This document shows, piece by piece, positions 49,185 through 58,572 of a DNA stretch of 64,000 bases. This DNA is from Pseudomonas sp. HS6 (GTDB lineage: Bacteria > Pseudomonadota > Gammaproteobacteria > Pseudomonadales > Pseudomonadaceae). The position numbers and the translations under genes were made by a program. How positions within the stretch are numbered: the first letter of the stretch is position 1; each line of letters begins with the position of its first letter. The stretch is from NCBI RefSeq assembly GCF_023375815.1, contig NZ_CP067412.1:496001-560000 (forward strand). Reading direction: 5' to 3'. The notes under the pieces are model-generated. The model saw only the letters and a list, made by a program, of their open reading frames with translations, had not been told where the DNA came from and did not search any database.

Positions 49185-50051
49185 TCAGTTATCCACAGCG
49201 TCCTGCTTCACAACAACGGTGCAGGTAATCCCCGCCGCCAACAGCACACCCTCCGGCACTTCATCGATGTGAATCCGCACCGGCACCCGTTGTGCCAGAC
49301 GTACCCAATTGAAGGTCGGGTTCACATCGGCGATCAGTTCACGGCTTTCCGGGTTGTCGCGGTCGTAGATACCGCGGGAGATGCTCTCCACGTGCCCCTT
49401 CAGGACTTCGCCGCTCATCAGTTGCATGTCGGCCTTATCGCCGACCCGCACGTGGGGCAGTTTGGTTTCTTCGAAGAAGCCGTAGACCCAGAACGAGTTC
49501 ATGTCGACCACGGCCATTTTCGCTTCGCCGATGCGGGCGTAATCGCCGCGATGGACGTTGAGGTTGGTCACGTAGCCGTCCACCGCCGCCCGCACTTCGG
49601 TACGTTTGAGGTTGAGTTCGGCGGCTTCCAGCTGCGCCTGGGCCTGTTGGTAATCGGCCAGTGCGGAGTCGGCGATGTTGCTGGCGTCGTCGCGGTTTTC
49701 CTTGGAAATCACCAAGGCGTCCATATCGGCGCGGCGATGGGCGTTGACCCTGCGCATCTCCCACGTGGCCTTGCGCGAAGCCACCAGCGACTGCGCCTGT
49801 TTTACCGCGAGGCGGTAGTGCTCGGGGTCGATCTGCATCAGCAAATCACCTTTCTTCACCAACTGGTTATCGCGTACCGGCACGTCGACCACTTCACCAG
49901 TGACGTCGGCGGCGACGTTGATGATGTCGGCGCGCACCCGACCGTCGCGGGTCCACGGGGTGTTCATGTAGTGCTCCCACAACGTGCGGCCGATCCACAG
50001 CGCCAGGGCCAGCACCAGCAGGGTCGCGAGCAGGCTGAAAAACTTTTTCAT
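49185..50051 (-). CDS. HlyD-family membrane fusion protein (AaeA-like)
   Basis: 288 residues. One N-terminal membrane anchor (MKKFFSLLATLLVLALALWIG), biotinyl-lipoyl-like hairpin halves with TRDGRVRADIINVAADVTGEV and VRAAVDGYVTNLNVHRGDYA, then a beta domain. It bridges the inner-membrane FUSC pump to the outer-membrane NodT lipoprotein. Last of four genes; it follows the DUF1656 gene by 17 bp. Confidence 0.9.
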   Translation of the reverse strand: MKKFFSLLATLLVLALALWIGRTLWEHYMNTPWTRDGRVRADIINVAADVTGEVVDVPVRDNQLVKKGDLLMQIDPEHYRLAVKQAQSLVASRKATWEMRRVNAHRRADMDALVISKENRDDASNIADSALADYQQAQAQLEAAELNLKRTEVRAAVDGYVTNLNVHRGDYARIGEAKMAVVDMNSFWVYGFFEETKLPHVRVGDKADMQLMSGEVLKGHVESISRGIYDRDNPESRELIADVNPTFNWVRLAQRVPVRIHIDEVPEGVLLAAGITCTVVVKQDAVDN

Positions 50052-50068
50052 CGGGACAATTCTCAGAC

Positions 50069-50269
50069 TCAACGGTAGACAGTCAGCGCCATCGCGCCGA
50101 ACAGACAGGTAAACAGGCTCAGGCGCAGCAGCGCCGGGTGCCAGAAGAAGCGGTACAGATCGAACCCCGAGAGGAACCGGTCCAGCGCCCAGGCCAGTGC
50201 CGCAGCAACGAAAAACATCAGGGTCATGGTCGGCATGTACACGCCGTGGAAGGCGATTTCACGAGGCAT
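50069..50269 (-). CDS. DUF1656 small membrane protein (AaeX-like)
   Basis: 66 residues. Two hydrophobic segments (MTLMFFVAAALAWALD and LRLSLFTCLFGAMALTVY) typical of DUF1656/AaeX proteins, with E and FHGVYMPTM at the start. It is always found between FUSC pump and membrane fusion protein genes; function unknown. It overlaps the FUSC gene by 11 bases. Confidence 0.88.
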   Translation of the reverse strand: MPREIAFHGVYMPTMTLMFFVAAALAWALDRFLSGFDLYRFFWHPALLRLSLFTCLFGAMALTVYR

Positions 50270-52451
50270 GGGCAAGTCCTTCGGGCTTGGCGATGGCATA
50301 GGCGGCGAGTGGCGATTGCGGGTCGAGCAACGAGGTGCGGATGAAGTGCAGATAACTTTTCACCCGACGCAGTGCCGAGGTATCGAAGTGCGGCGCGAAC
50401 GGCTCGTCGGTGGCGGCGACTCGGCTGATCGCGTGATCGACCGCCACCAGTGCACGTTCCAGATTGCTCGAATTCGGTTGCAGGAACAGCCGCACCAGCG
50501 AGCGCCCCATGACCCGGATCGCCTGGCGCCATGGCTGGGATTCGGCATACGCCGGATGCACCGGCAGGATCGCCTGTTCCTTGCGCAACTCGATGATCGC
50601 GTGGCCGACTTCCAGCACCACGAACATCCAGCGCAGCAGGTTTTTCTGCACCAGCGGCTGACCGGCTGCCAGACCGTAAGCCTGATGCATCAGGTCGCGG
50701 GTACGGCTTTCGAAACTCGATGCCAGGCCCTTGAGCTTGCCGCTGATGGCGTACACCACTTGCCCGCGCAAGTCCTGCTCCAGTCGCCGCCACAACCAGC
50801 GGCTGTTCGGCGGCAGAATGATCGCCCCCGCTGCCGCGCAGACCAGCATGCCCATGACCATGGCGATGTAGTCGTTGATGAAGGTGTAGGGGTTGTAGAT
50901 CGTCAGGTTGTCCGGCACGGAACCGGTGCTGAAGAAGATCAGCAGACCGAGACCGACACCCGCGTATTGCGGCCGCGATGCGAGGAACGAGCCGAGCACG
51001 ATCACCGGCGCGAGCATCATGCACAGCAGCGGGAAGCCGTCGATCCACGGGAAGATGAAAAACATCTCGACGAAGCCGATCAACGCCCCGAGGAACGTGC
51101 CACACGCCATCTGGAACGCCATGCGTTTCGGGTTCGGCGTCGCCGCCGACAGGCCCACGGTGGCAGCGGCAATCAAGGTCATGGTCGCGCCGCTCGGCCA
51201 CGCCGTGGCGACCCAGTAACTGCCGAGCACGACCAGGATGAACGTGGCACGAATCCCCGAAGCCGCCGCCGCCCACCAACTGGTTTGCGGGGTGAACGGC
51301 TCATCCCAGCGCTCGCGTTCGTGGCTGTGATCGGCCAGCGAGGCGTGGGTCTGTGCATAACCGTGCAGGTCATCGACGAAGCGATAAAGCAGTTCATACG
51401 CGGTGTGGAAATCCAGCAGCTCGGCATCGCTCGGATCGCTTTCCTGGAAGACCGCCCGCAGACTGCGCACCCGCGCCGGCAAACCTTCCTTGTACGCCGT
51501 CAGCGCCGTCACCAGACGCGCTGCATCCGGGCTGGTCAGGGCGCGGCCGCTGAAGCCGTCGAGCACTTCGGCCAGATCCTGCAGACCCGGTTTGATTGCC
51601 GCTTCCACATGGTCGGCACCGTTGCGGCGCAGGCGTTCGAGCAACTGGTGCAAGGCGTTGAAACGGGTGGTGATGCCCATGAACTCGCTGTTCAGGCGAC
51701 TGAGCCGGCCGTTACGTCGACGCATGTGCGGGTCTTCGAACACGGTCACGCTGCGCAGCCCTTCCAGCCCCACCGCTTCGGCGATGAAGCGCACGTTGCT
51801 GGCCTCGAACGATTCCGGTTTGCTGCGCCCGCGCAGGCCATCGGTGACGAACAACGCGAACACACCGAAGCGTTGATACAAGGCGTTGCGCATCGCGGCG
51901 CTGGCGGTTTGCGGCAGGATCGCGGCGCTGACCAGGGTCGAGCAGAGAATCCCCAGCGAGATCTCCAGCACCCGCCACACCGCCGCCATGAACGCACCGT
52001 CTGGATGCGCCAGCGCCGGCAGTCCGACCATCGCAGCGGTGTAGCCGGCCAACACAAAACCGTAGGCGCGGAAGTTGCGGCAACGGGCGGCGCCGGCCGA
52101 GCAGATGCCGACCCAGATCGCCAGCGAACCGAGGAACAGTTCGGTGTTCTGGGCGAACAGTGAAATCAGCGTGACCATCATCGCCGACCCGGCCAGGGTG
52201 CCGAGGAAGCGATAGAAACTCTTGGCGAACACCTGGCCGCTCTGCGGCTGCATGACGATGAACACAGTGATCATCGCCGTGCGCGGTTGCGGCAGTTCCA
52301 GGCGCATCGCCAGCCACAGGGTCAGAAACGCGGCGATCAATACCTTGAAGATGTAGACCCAGGTCACGCCGTCGCTGCGTGCCCAGTCAAAGAAACCCCG
52401 GCGCCATTCCAGGGAGTAGAGCCAGCGCAAAGGTGCGGGCAAGGGAGTCAT
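50259..52451 (-). CDS. FUSC-family inner-membrane efflux pump (AaeB-like)
   Basis: 730 residues. Two blocks of membrane segments (about residues 30-190 and 385-540) each followed by a cytoplasmic helical region, as in p-hydroxybenzoic acid efflux pump AaeB and fusaric acid resistance proteins. Early motif PQPRTAMITVFIVMQPQSGQVFAKS (in parts) is family-typical. It exports aromatic carboxylates or similar compounds. The start at 52451 (MTPLPAPL) is 10 bp after the NodT gene. Confidence 0.9.
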   Translation of the reverse strand: MTPLPAPLRWLYSLEWRRGFFDWARSDGVTWVYIFKVLIAAFLTLWLAMRLELPQPRTAMITVFIVMQPQSGQVFAKSFYRFLGTLAGSAMMVTLISLFAQNTELFLGSLAIWVGICSAGAARCRNFRAYGFVLAGYTAAMVGLPALAHPDGAFMAAVWRVLEISLGILCSTLVSAAILPQTASAAMRNALYQRFGVFALFVTDGLRGRSKPESFEASNVRFIAEAVGLEGLRSVTVFEDPHMRRRNGRLSRLNSEFMGITTRFNALHQLLERLRRNGADHVEAAIKPGLQDLAEVLDGFSGRALTSPDAARLVTALTAYKEGLPARVRSLRAVFQESDPSDAELLDFHTAYELLYRFVDDLHGYAQTHASLADHSHERERWDEPFTPQTSWWAAAASGIRATFILVVLGSYWVATAWPSGATMTLIAAATVGLSAATPNPKRMAFQMACGTFLGALIGFVEMFFIFPWIDGFPLLCMMLAPVIVLGSFLASRPQYAGVGLGLLIFFSTGSVPDNLTIYNPYTFINDYIAMVMGMLVCAAAGAIILPPNSRWLWRRLEQDLRGQVVYAISGKLKGLASSFESRTRDLMHQAYGLAAGQPLVQKNLLRWMFVVLEVGHAIIELRKEQAILPVHPAYAESQPWRQAIRVMGRSLVRLFLQPNSSNLERALVAVDHAISRVAATDEPFAPHFDTSALRRVKSYLHFIRTSLLDPQSPLAAYAIAKPEGLAHAS

Positions 52452-52461
52452 TAAGTCTTGC

Positions 52462-53973
52462 TCAGTGGTCGAGGGCTTGAAGAAGGGCCGGGGTTTTCGG
52501 GGCGGCGGTCTGCTCAGCGGTCGGCACGTCTTTACCCGCACCAAGACCACCGCCCAATGCTGTCACCAGTTCCGCATGGGCACTCAAGCGCGCCGCCTGC
52601 ACCTGCTGCTGAACCTGCTGCTGTTTGAACAGCAGGGTCTGAGCGTTGAGCACGTTGAGGTAGTCGGTGAGCCCGCGCTGGTAGGCGATCATCGCGATGT
52701 CGTAGGTCTTCTGCGCAGTGGCCACGGACTCGGCGGCGAACGTCTGCTGCTTGTCCATCGACTCGCGACGGATCAACTGATCGGAGATGTTCTTCAGCGC
52801 ATTGACCAGGGTCTGGTTGTAATGCGCGACGGCGATGTCATAACCCGCCGAGGCTTCACCGAGTTCGGCACGCAGTCGCCCGCCGTCGAAGATTGGCAGG
52901 GAGATCGCCGGCCCGACGTTGTAGTTGAGTTTCTTGCCGGTCAAAAACTCCAGCGCCCCGCCGCCGGTGGCCATGTAGCCGAGGCTGCCGACCAGATCGA
53001 CGTTGGGGTAGAACCCGGCGTGCGCGACCTCGATTCCGCGCGCCTGCGCCGCCACTTGCCAGCGACTGGCGACCACGTCCGGGCGCTGACCGAGCAATTC
53101 GGCGGGCAATGCCGACGGCAGTTTCAGCGCCGCGCCGAGGGACAGGGTCGGACGCTGCAATTGCGCGCCGGCGCCCGGCCCTTTGCCGGCCAGTGCGGCG
53201 ATCTGGTTGCGGCTCAGGGCGATTTCTTCGTCCAGCGCATCCAGCTGCCGATGGGTTTCCGGCAGCGGGGTTTCGGCCTGGCTGACTTCGAAGTGGGTGC
53301 CGATCCCGCCATTCAGGCGTTTCTGCGCCAGCTCGAGAATCTGCTGTTGCTGCTTGAGCGTCGCCGCGACGATGTCGCGCTGGGCGTAATGCAGCGACAA
53401 CTCGATGTAGGCGCGCACGATGTTGTTCTGCAATTCGAGCTGCGCCTGACGCGCCTCGGCCACACTCATATGCGCGAGATCGACGGCCCTTTCGGTGCTG
53501 TTGCTTTCACGGCCCCAGAGGTCGAGGGAGTAACTGAAACCCAGCGCGGCGTGGTTGTCCCAGGTGGTGCTGTTGGCCAGCTCACCAGGGCCGTAGAACT
53601 GGTCGGTCGGCCAATTGTGGCGCTTGAGGGTCGACTCGCCATTGATCTGCAACGACTCGGCGGCTTCGGCGACACCGGCCATGGACCGGGCCTGACGCAC
53701 TCGCGCAGCGGCCATGGCCAGGGTCGGGCTGCCTTGCACGGCCAGGTCGATCCAGCGATTGAGTTGCGGGTCGCCGTAGGCCTGCCACCATTGGGCTGTG
53801 GGCCAGTTTGCGTCATGGGCAGCGTGGGCGATGGCCTCGTCGGTGGCCAGTTCATTGGCCTCCAGTGCCTTGCCCTGCGGGGCAATGCCTCCGGTTCCGA
53901 TGCAGCCGCTGAGACCTAACGAAATAGCCAGAACACTGAGCGGCAAAAGCGCTCTGTTGATGCGACGCGGCAC
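52462..53973 (-). CDS. outer-membrane efflux lipoprotein, NodT family
   Basis: 503 residues from a GTG start that gives a proper lipoprotein signal: PRRINRALLPLSVLAISLGLSGC with the lipobox LSGC. TolC-fold with ANWPTAQWWQAYGDPQLN near the start and LGQRPDVVASRWQVAAQ in the second repeat. It is the outer-membrane channel for the downstream FUSC/HlyD pump. The frame is open to 54081 without a better start. First gene of the four, divergent from a LysR regulator. Confidence 0.88.
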   Translation of the reverse strand: MPRRINRALLPLSVLAISLGLSGCIGTGGIAPQGKALEANELATDEAIAHAAHDANWPTAQWWQAYGDPQLNRWIDLAVQGSPTLAMAAARVRQARSMAGVAEAAESLQINGESTLKRHNWPTDQFYGPGELANSTTWDNHAALGFSYSLDLWGRESNSTERAVDLAHMSVAEARQAQLELQNNIVRAYIELSLHYAQRDIVAATLKQQQQILELAQKRLNGGIGTHFEVSQAETPLPETHRQLDALDEEIALSRNQIAALAGKGPGAGAQLQRPTLSLGAALKLPSALPAELLGQRPDVVASRWQVAAQARGIEVAHAGFYPNVDLVGSLGYMATGGGALEFLTGKKLNYNVGPAISLPIFDGGRLRAELGEASAGYDIAVAHYNQTLVNALKNISDQLIRRESMDKQQTFAAESVATAQKTYDIAMIAYQRGLTDYLNVLNAQTLLFKQQQVQQQVQAARLSAHAELVTALGGGLGAGKDVPTAEQTAAPKTPALLQALDH

Positions 53974-54155
53974 TGCTGCGAATTCCTGAGGTGGGAGATG
54001 TTTCGAGGTGGGCGCAATTCTAGGGGGGCGCCATAACGGCGATAAGCTGGGAATCCTGTGAATCTTTGTTACCGTTAACAAGATAATCCCTTGGTCGGGG
54101 GTCTCAGCCCCTGAAACTTCGTGTCACAATTTGCCATCTCCCTTGAGAGCACCCC

Positions 54156-55124
54156 ATGGACACTTTGCAAAACATGCGCGCCTTCAGTTGTGTGGCCGAA
54201 GCGGGCAGCTTCACCGCCGCCGCCGTGCAACTCGACACCACCACGGCCAACGTCTCGCGCGCGGTCTCCAACCTTGAGGCCCACCTGCAAACCCGCTTGC
54301 TCAACCGCACGACCCGGCGCATCGCGCTCACCGAAGCCGGCAAGCGCTATCTGCTGCGCTGCGAGCAGATCCTCGCCTACGTCGAAGAGGCCGAAGCCGA
54401 AGCCAGCGAGGCCCATGCCCGCCCGGCCGGGCAATTGAAAGTGCACACCATGACCGGCATCGGTCAGCACTTCGTGATCGACGCCATCGCTCGCTACCGC
54501 AAGACCCACCCGGACGTGACCTTCGACCTGACCATGGCCAACCGCGTACCGGACCTGCTCGACGAAGGCTACGACGTGTCCATCGTCCTCGCCCGTGAAC
54601 TGCCGGACTCGGGTTTCGTCTCGCAACGCCTGGGTATCACCTACAGCATCGTCTGCGCCTCCCCGGCCTACGTGAAAGCCAACGGCTGCGCACAAAAACC
54701 CAGCGACCTGCTGAACCACGCCTGCCTGCGCCTGGTGAGCCCGGTGATCCCCCTGGAAAAATGGGCCTTCGATGGCCCGGAAGGCCAGGAAATGGTCACC
54801 ATCAACAGCTCGCCGTTCCTGGTGAACTCCGCCGACGCGATGAAAACCGCGATCACCAGTGGGATGGGTGTCGGTGTATTACCGGTGTATGCCGCGATTG
54901 AAGGCTTGCGCAATGGCTCGCTGGTACGGGTGATGCCGAACTACCGCTCACAGGAACTGAACCTGTATGCGATCTACCCGTCGCGCCAGTATCTGGATGC
55001 GAAGATCAAGACCTGGGTCGAGTACTTGCGTGGGTCGTTGCCGGAGATTCTGGCGGGGCATCAGGCGGAATTGGCGGCTTATGAGATGAGTGGCAGTCTG
55101 GCGGGGGTGCGGGTGGCGAATTGA
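54156..55124 (+). CDS. LysR-family transcriptional regulator
   Basis: 322 residues. HTH with FSCVAEAGSFTAAAVQLDTTTANVSRAVSNLE and LLNRTTRRIALTEAGKRYL, then an effector domain of the CrgA/AaeR type (LDEGYDVSIVLARELPDSG). It is divergent from the NodT-FUSC-DUF1656-HlyD efflux genes with about 180 bp between, so it probably activates them, as AaeR does for aaeXAB. Effector presumably an aromatic carboxylic acid. Confidence 0.9.
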   Translation: MDTLQNMRAFSCVAEAGSFTAAAVQLDTTTANVSRAVSNLEAHLQTRLLNRTTRRIALTEAGKRYLLRCEQILAYVEEAEAEASEAHARPAGQLKVHTMTGIGQHFVIDAIARYRKTHPDVTFDLTMANRVPDLLDEGYDVSIVLARELPDSGFVSQRLGITYSIVCASPAYVKANGCAQKPSDLLNHACLRLVSPVIPLEKWAFDGPEGQEMVTINSSPFLVNSADAMKTAITSGMGVGVLPVYAAIEGLRNGSLVRVMPNYRSQELNLYAIYPSRQYLDAKIKTWVEYLRGSLPEILAGHQAELAAYEMSGSLAGVRVAN

Positions 55125-55159
55125 GTTGGCGGTCCTGAAAAATGGGGTGATGTTGAGGG

Positions 55160-55240
55160 CGCCAACCCCTCTCCCAGAGGGAGAGGGGACTGACCGAGTT
55201 GTCTGGGAGAGGTACACCGACGTGGAAGACCGAGGTGAAT
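55160..55240. repeat. repeat unit related to the algL-algI block
   Basis: CCCCTCTCCCAGAGGGAGAGGGGACTGACCGAG-TTG...GAGAGG...CCGACGTG. The stretch GGGAGAGGGGACTGACCGAG is identical to 36482-36501 and the following CCGAC-TG spacing is similar. Confidence 0.75.
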
Positions 55241-55274
55241 TCGGGTTCGAAAATGCATGCCACTCGACTCATGC

Positions 55275-55414
55275 ATCCACATCTACACCCACATCCACAT
55301 CCTCAACCTCATCCTCAACCTCAACCTCAACCTCAACCTCAACCTCAACCTCAACCTCATCCACATCCACATCCACATCCACATCCACATCCACATCAGC
55401 ATCAGCATCAGCTT
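55275..55414. repeat. hexanucleotide tandem repeat array
   Basis: Interrupted hexamers on the plus strand: (CCACAT-like) units, then seven perfect CCTCAA units (55313-55354), one CCTCAT, six CCACAT units (55361-55396), two CAGCAT and a degenerate end. On the minus strand the units read as Val-Asp and Val-Glu dipeptides in one frame. Length variation between strains is likely. Confidence 0.9.
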
Positions 55415-55555
55415 CCACTGCTTTTTGCCGCATCTGCTCCTGCTTCCTCCTCCTCTTTTGCTTTGGCTTTCCACCACTCAACACAATGAGCGTTAGCTCG
55501 AGTACCGCTCTTGACGTGCCGGCCCCTTCGGCAGGCTGAGTGGAGGGATTCATCC

Positions 55556-55889
55556 GGGGGTGGGAGCGCAGCGACCGTGCGGCGCAGCCGCATGCATCGA
55601 GAGGAGGTGCAGCGAAGCAAACCGTAGGCGATGCCCCCGGATGAATCCCGGAACGAAGGAACACCGAGCCTAGGCGAGGTGCCGAACGCCGGGGCCCAGC
55701 GTTTTGGTTACTTTGGGGCGTTTGCCAAAGTGACTCGCCGTAAGGGCGAAACCGCCAGCCGCAACACCCGAAGAAACGGATATTCACCCCAAACCCCAAA
55801 AGTCTGGTCGGCCCAGAGGCCGCCAAGACAACCCAAAACAGAAATGTTAGCTTGCTTGGCAATAAAGCCCCGAAGCCGAGCCCATAGCG
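55556..55889. other. Pseudomonas intergenic repeat-like segment upstream of the reductase gene
   Basis: A segment containing GGGAGCGCAGCGACCGTGCG, GGTGCAGCGAAGCAAACCG and TTTGGTTACTTTGGGGCG, with a plus-strand frame reading RFGYFGAFAKVTRRKGETASR. I recall near-identical sequence in many intergenic positions of Pseudomonas genomes; no second copy is in this window. It has no clear gene; the last ~50 bp should carry the promoter or leader of the reductase gene. Confidence 0.45.
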
Positions 55890-56864
55890 ATGAAAAAAAC
55901 AGTCCTGGCCTTCAGCCGCATCACCCCACCCATGATCGAACGCCTGCAACAGGACTTCGACGTCATCGTCCCCAACCCGAAAAACGGCGACATCAACGCC
56001 CAGTTCAACGAAGCCCTGCCCCACGCCCACGGCCTGATCGGCGTCGGTCGCAAACTCGGCAAGGCCCAACTGGAAAACGCCTCGAAACTTGAAGTGGTCT
56101 CCAGCGTCTCCGTCGGCTACGACAACTACGACCTCGCCTACTTCAACGAACGCGGGATCATGCTCACCAACACCCCGGACGTCCTCACCGAAAGCACCGC
56201 CGACCTGGCCTTCGCCCTGATCATGAGCAGCGCCCGCCGCGTCGCCGAACTGGACGCCTGGACCAAGGCCGGCCAATGGCAGGCCAGCGTCGGCGCACCG
56301 CTGTTCGGTTGCGACGTACACGGCAAGACCCTGGGTATCGTCGGCATGGGCAACATCGGTGCCGCCGTCGCGCGTCGCGGACGTTTCGGTTTCAACATGC
56401 CGATTATCTACAGCGGCAACAGTCGCAAGACTGAACTGGAGCAGGAGCTCGGCGCGCAGTTCCGCAGCCTTGACCAACTGCTGGCCGAAGCGGATTTCGT
56501 TTGCCTGGTGGTGCCGCTGAGCGACAAGACCCGCCACCTGATCAGCCATCGTGAACTGGCACTGATGAAGCCGGACGCGATCCTGGTGAACATCTCCCGA
56601 GGTCCGGTGGTCGATGAGCCGGCATTGATCGAAGCGTTGCAAAACAACCGCATTCGCGGCGCCGGCCTCGACGTCTACGAGAAAGAACCGCTGGCCGAGT
56701 CGCCGCTGTTCCAGCTGAAAAACGCAGTGACCCTGCCGCACATTGGTTCGGCGACGAATGAAACTCGCGAAGCCATGGCTAACCGTGCACTGGCCAACCT
56801 GCGCAGCGCGCTGCTCGGTGAGCGACCGCAGGATCTGGTGAATCCACAGGTCTGGCGCGGATAA
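55890..56864 (+). CDS. 2-hydroxyacid dehydrogenase (2-ketogluconate/hydroxypyruvate reductase type)
   Basis: 324 residues. D-isomer-specific 2-hydroxyacid dehydrogenase: NAD(P) motif GIVGMGNIGAAVARR near 150-165, catalytic Arg in NISRGPVVDE, Glu in LDVYEKEP and His in LPHIGSATNETR. SVSVGYDNYD and GVGRKLG are typical of the GhrB/TkrA subgroup, which reduces 2-ketogluconate, glyoxylate and hydroxypyruvate. No kgu genes are near, so the substrate is uncertain. The start is the ATG after the repeat-like segment; no strong ribosome site is seen. Confidence 0.88.
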   Translation: MKKTVLAFSRITPPMIERLQQDFDVIVPNPKNGDINAQFNEALPHAHGLIGVGRKLGKAQLENASKLEVVSSVSVGYDNYDLAYFNERGIMLTNTPDVLTESTADLAFALIMSSARRVAELDAWTKAGQWQASVGAPLFGCDVHGKTLGIVGMGNIGAAVARRGRFGFNMPIIYSGNSRKTELEQELGAQFRSLDQLLAEADFVCLVVPLSDKTRHLISHRELALMKPDAILVNISRGPVVDEPALIEALQNNRIRGAGLDVYEKEPLAESPLFQLKNAVTLPHIGSATNETREAMANRALANLRSALLGERPQDLVNPQVWRG

Positions 56865-56905
56865 AAAATCGGGCAAGTGCTGTACGGCACTTGCCCGATC
56901 ATTTA
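56864..56905. terminator. terminator hairpin after the reductase gene
   Basis: A 13-bp perfect stem, ATCGGGCAAGTGC / GCACTTGCCCGAT, with a 6-nt loop. It is preceded by AAAAAA, giving a T-run on the minus strand, and followed by CATTTAT on the plus strand. Confidence 0.8.
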
Positions 56906-57000
56906 TCCAACACACATAACTTGCAATTGAACTGAACAACGAAACAGACACTGTCGCTATAGACTCTCCAGAAATTAAAACTTTCTGGAGAACATCAACC

Positions 57001-57510
57001 TTGAAAAGCCTGACCACCGATCAACTTATCCGCTACAGCAAAGTCATACTCATGGCTTATTTCAGCATCTTCGGCCTTCTCGTGATGTACAGCAACTTCA
57101 CCGACTATCCGTCAAACTATGAATATGTCGGGCACATCCTCAGCATGGACACCACCCAGATCAACGAAAACATACGATATCGGGCAATCACCTCACCCAT
57201 GCTGCACCACCGCATCTACTGGCTGATCATTACGCTGGAGGTGATTTACACCGTTTGCTGCCTGCTGGGCACTTATCATCTCTATCAGAAAATCAACGAT
57301 TCAGCCGAAGCTTTCCACGAAGCCAAAAAACTCTCGCTCATTGGTTTGATGATCGCCATGTTTGTATATTACGTCGGCCTGCAAACCATCGGTGTTGAAT
57401 GGTTCGACATGGACACTTCGCAAACATGGAATGCCAAGGACTGGGCCCGGCACATTGTCGATTTCATATTTCCGTTATTGATTTACATCGTCATAAAAGT
57501 TGAGCGCTGA
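57001..57510 (+). CDS. DUF2165-family membrane protein
   Basis: 169 residues with a TTG start; GGAG is ten bases upstream. Four membrane segments: about 15-32, 72-93, 112-130 and 148-165. The family block NFTDYPSNYEYVGHILSMDTT follows the first segment and WFDMDTSQTWN precedes the last. Function unknown in the family. The gene is visibly AT-richer than its neighbours and uses more A/T-ending codons, suggesting acquisition. It stands alone, convergent with the EamA gene. Confidence 0.8.
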   Translation: MKSLTTDQLIRYSKVILMAYFSIFGLLVMYSNFTDYPSNYEYVGHILSMDTTQINENIRYRAITSPMLHHRIYWLIITLEVIYTVCCLLGTYHLYQKINDSAEAFHEAKKLSLIGLMIAMFVYYVGLQTIGVEWFDMDTSQTWNAKDWARHIVDFIFPLLIYIVIKVER

Positions 57511-57530
57511 ATATTCAGCGCTCATGCGCA

Positions 57531-58433
57531 TCAGGCCAGTTTGCCTTGACTCGGCAGTATCGGTGCGCGGGGTTTGCGAAACACCAGCACATTGCCCAGC
57601 ATCACCAGCACCAACCCCGCCAACGCCGACACCGTCCATTGATAGCCTTCGGCAAAGGCCGAAACGTTCAACGCCACCACCGGGAACAGCACCGTGCAGT
57701 AAGCCGCACGCTCCGGGCCCATCCGACCGACCAAAGTCAGGTACGCGGTAAAGCCAATGACCGAGCCGGGAATGACCAGGTACAGCAGCGCGCCGATGTA
57801 ACGCGATGTCCATTCCATCTCGAACGGAATGCCTTTGACCAGGCACCACACCGACAGCATCGCCGCGCCGTAGGCCATGCCCCAGGCATTGGTGGTCAGC
57901 GGTTTGAGGCCAGCCTTCTGTTGCAGGCTCGACAACATGTTGCCCGCCGAGAAACACAGGGTGCCGCAGAGCGCCAGGCCGAGGCCGAGCAGGGTTTGCG
58001 GAGTGGCGTGATGCCCAGCCAGTTCCGGCCAGAACAACAGACCCAGACCGCCCAGCCCCAGCGCCCCGCCCATCAACACATTGCGCGCAATACGTTGGCC
58101 GAAAAACACTCGCGCATTCAGCGCGTTCCACAACGTCGCGGTGGAAAACACCACCGCCACCAGACCGCTGGGAATCCATTGGCTGGCGGTCAGGAAACAC
58201 ATGAAGTTGACGCAGAACAGGCACAAACCCTGCGCCACGCAGATCAGATGCCCGCGCCGGTTCATCGGTTGCAGACGGCGGCTGAGCAGCAACAGCGCAA
58301 ACAACACCAGCGCGGCGAGGCCGAAGCGATAGACGATCGACACCGGAATCGCGACCACGCCCAGTTGCCATTTCAGGGCGATCCAGGTGGTGCCCCAGAT
58401 CAGCACGGTCAACAAATACAACGACAGGTTCAT
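57531..58433 (-). CDS. EamA/DMT-family transporter
   Basis: 300 residues with ten membrane segments in two EamA repeats; starts MNLSLYLLTVLIWGTTWIALK. Members export amino acids and other metabolites. GGAG lies upstream of the ATG at 58433. It is divergent from the AraC regulator at 58573, which probably controls it. The frame is open further upstream but only as a shadow. Confidence 0.88.
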   Translation of the reverse strand: MNLSLYLLTVLIWGTTWIALKWQLGVVAIPVSIVYRFGLAALVLFALLLLSRRLQPMNRRGHLICVAQGLCLFCVNFMCFLTASQWIPSGLVAVVFSTATLWNALNARVFFGQRIARNVLMGGALGLGGLGLLFWPELAGHHATPQTLLGLGLALCGTLCFSAGNMLSSLQQKAGLKPLTTNAWGMAYGAAMLSVWCLVKGIPFEMEWTSRYIGALLYLVIPGSVIGFTAYLTLVGRMGPERAAYCTVLFPVVALNVSAFAEGYQWTVSALAGLVLVMLGNVLVFRKPRAPILPSQGKLA

Positions 58434-58572
58434 GGCAGACGCTCCTCGATTGGGTTTCAGTGTCCGCCCACGCCCTGCACCCACGCTTGCATAAACTTGC
58501 GCTTTTGTCGGGCCGCAGGCTGGCAGCGCGAAATCTACGGAGTAGGATGCAAGGCGTTGAAGAGAACCGACC

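Noticed and set aside
55269-57017. 582-codon minus-strand frame ending in Val-Asp/Val-Glu repeats
   Set aside because: Mostly antisense to the 2-hydroxyacid dehydrogenase; no ribosome site or family features. Only the repeat itself is kept as an observation.
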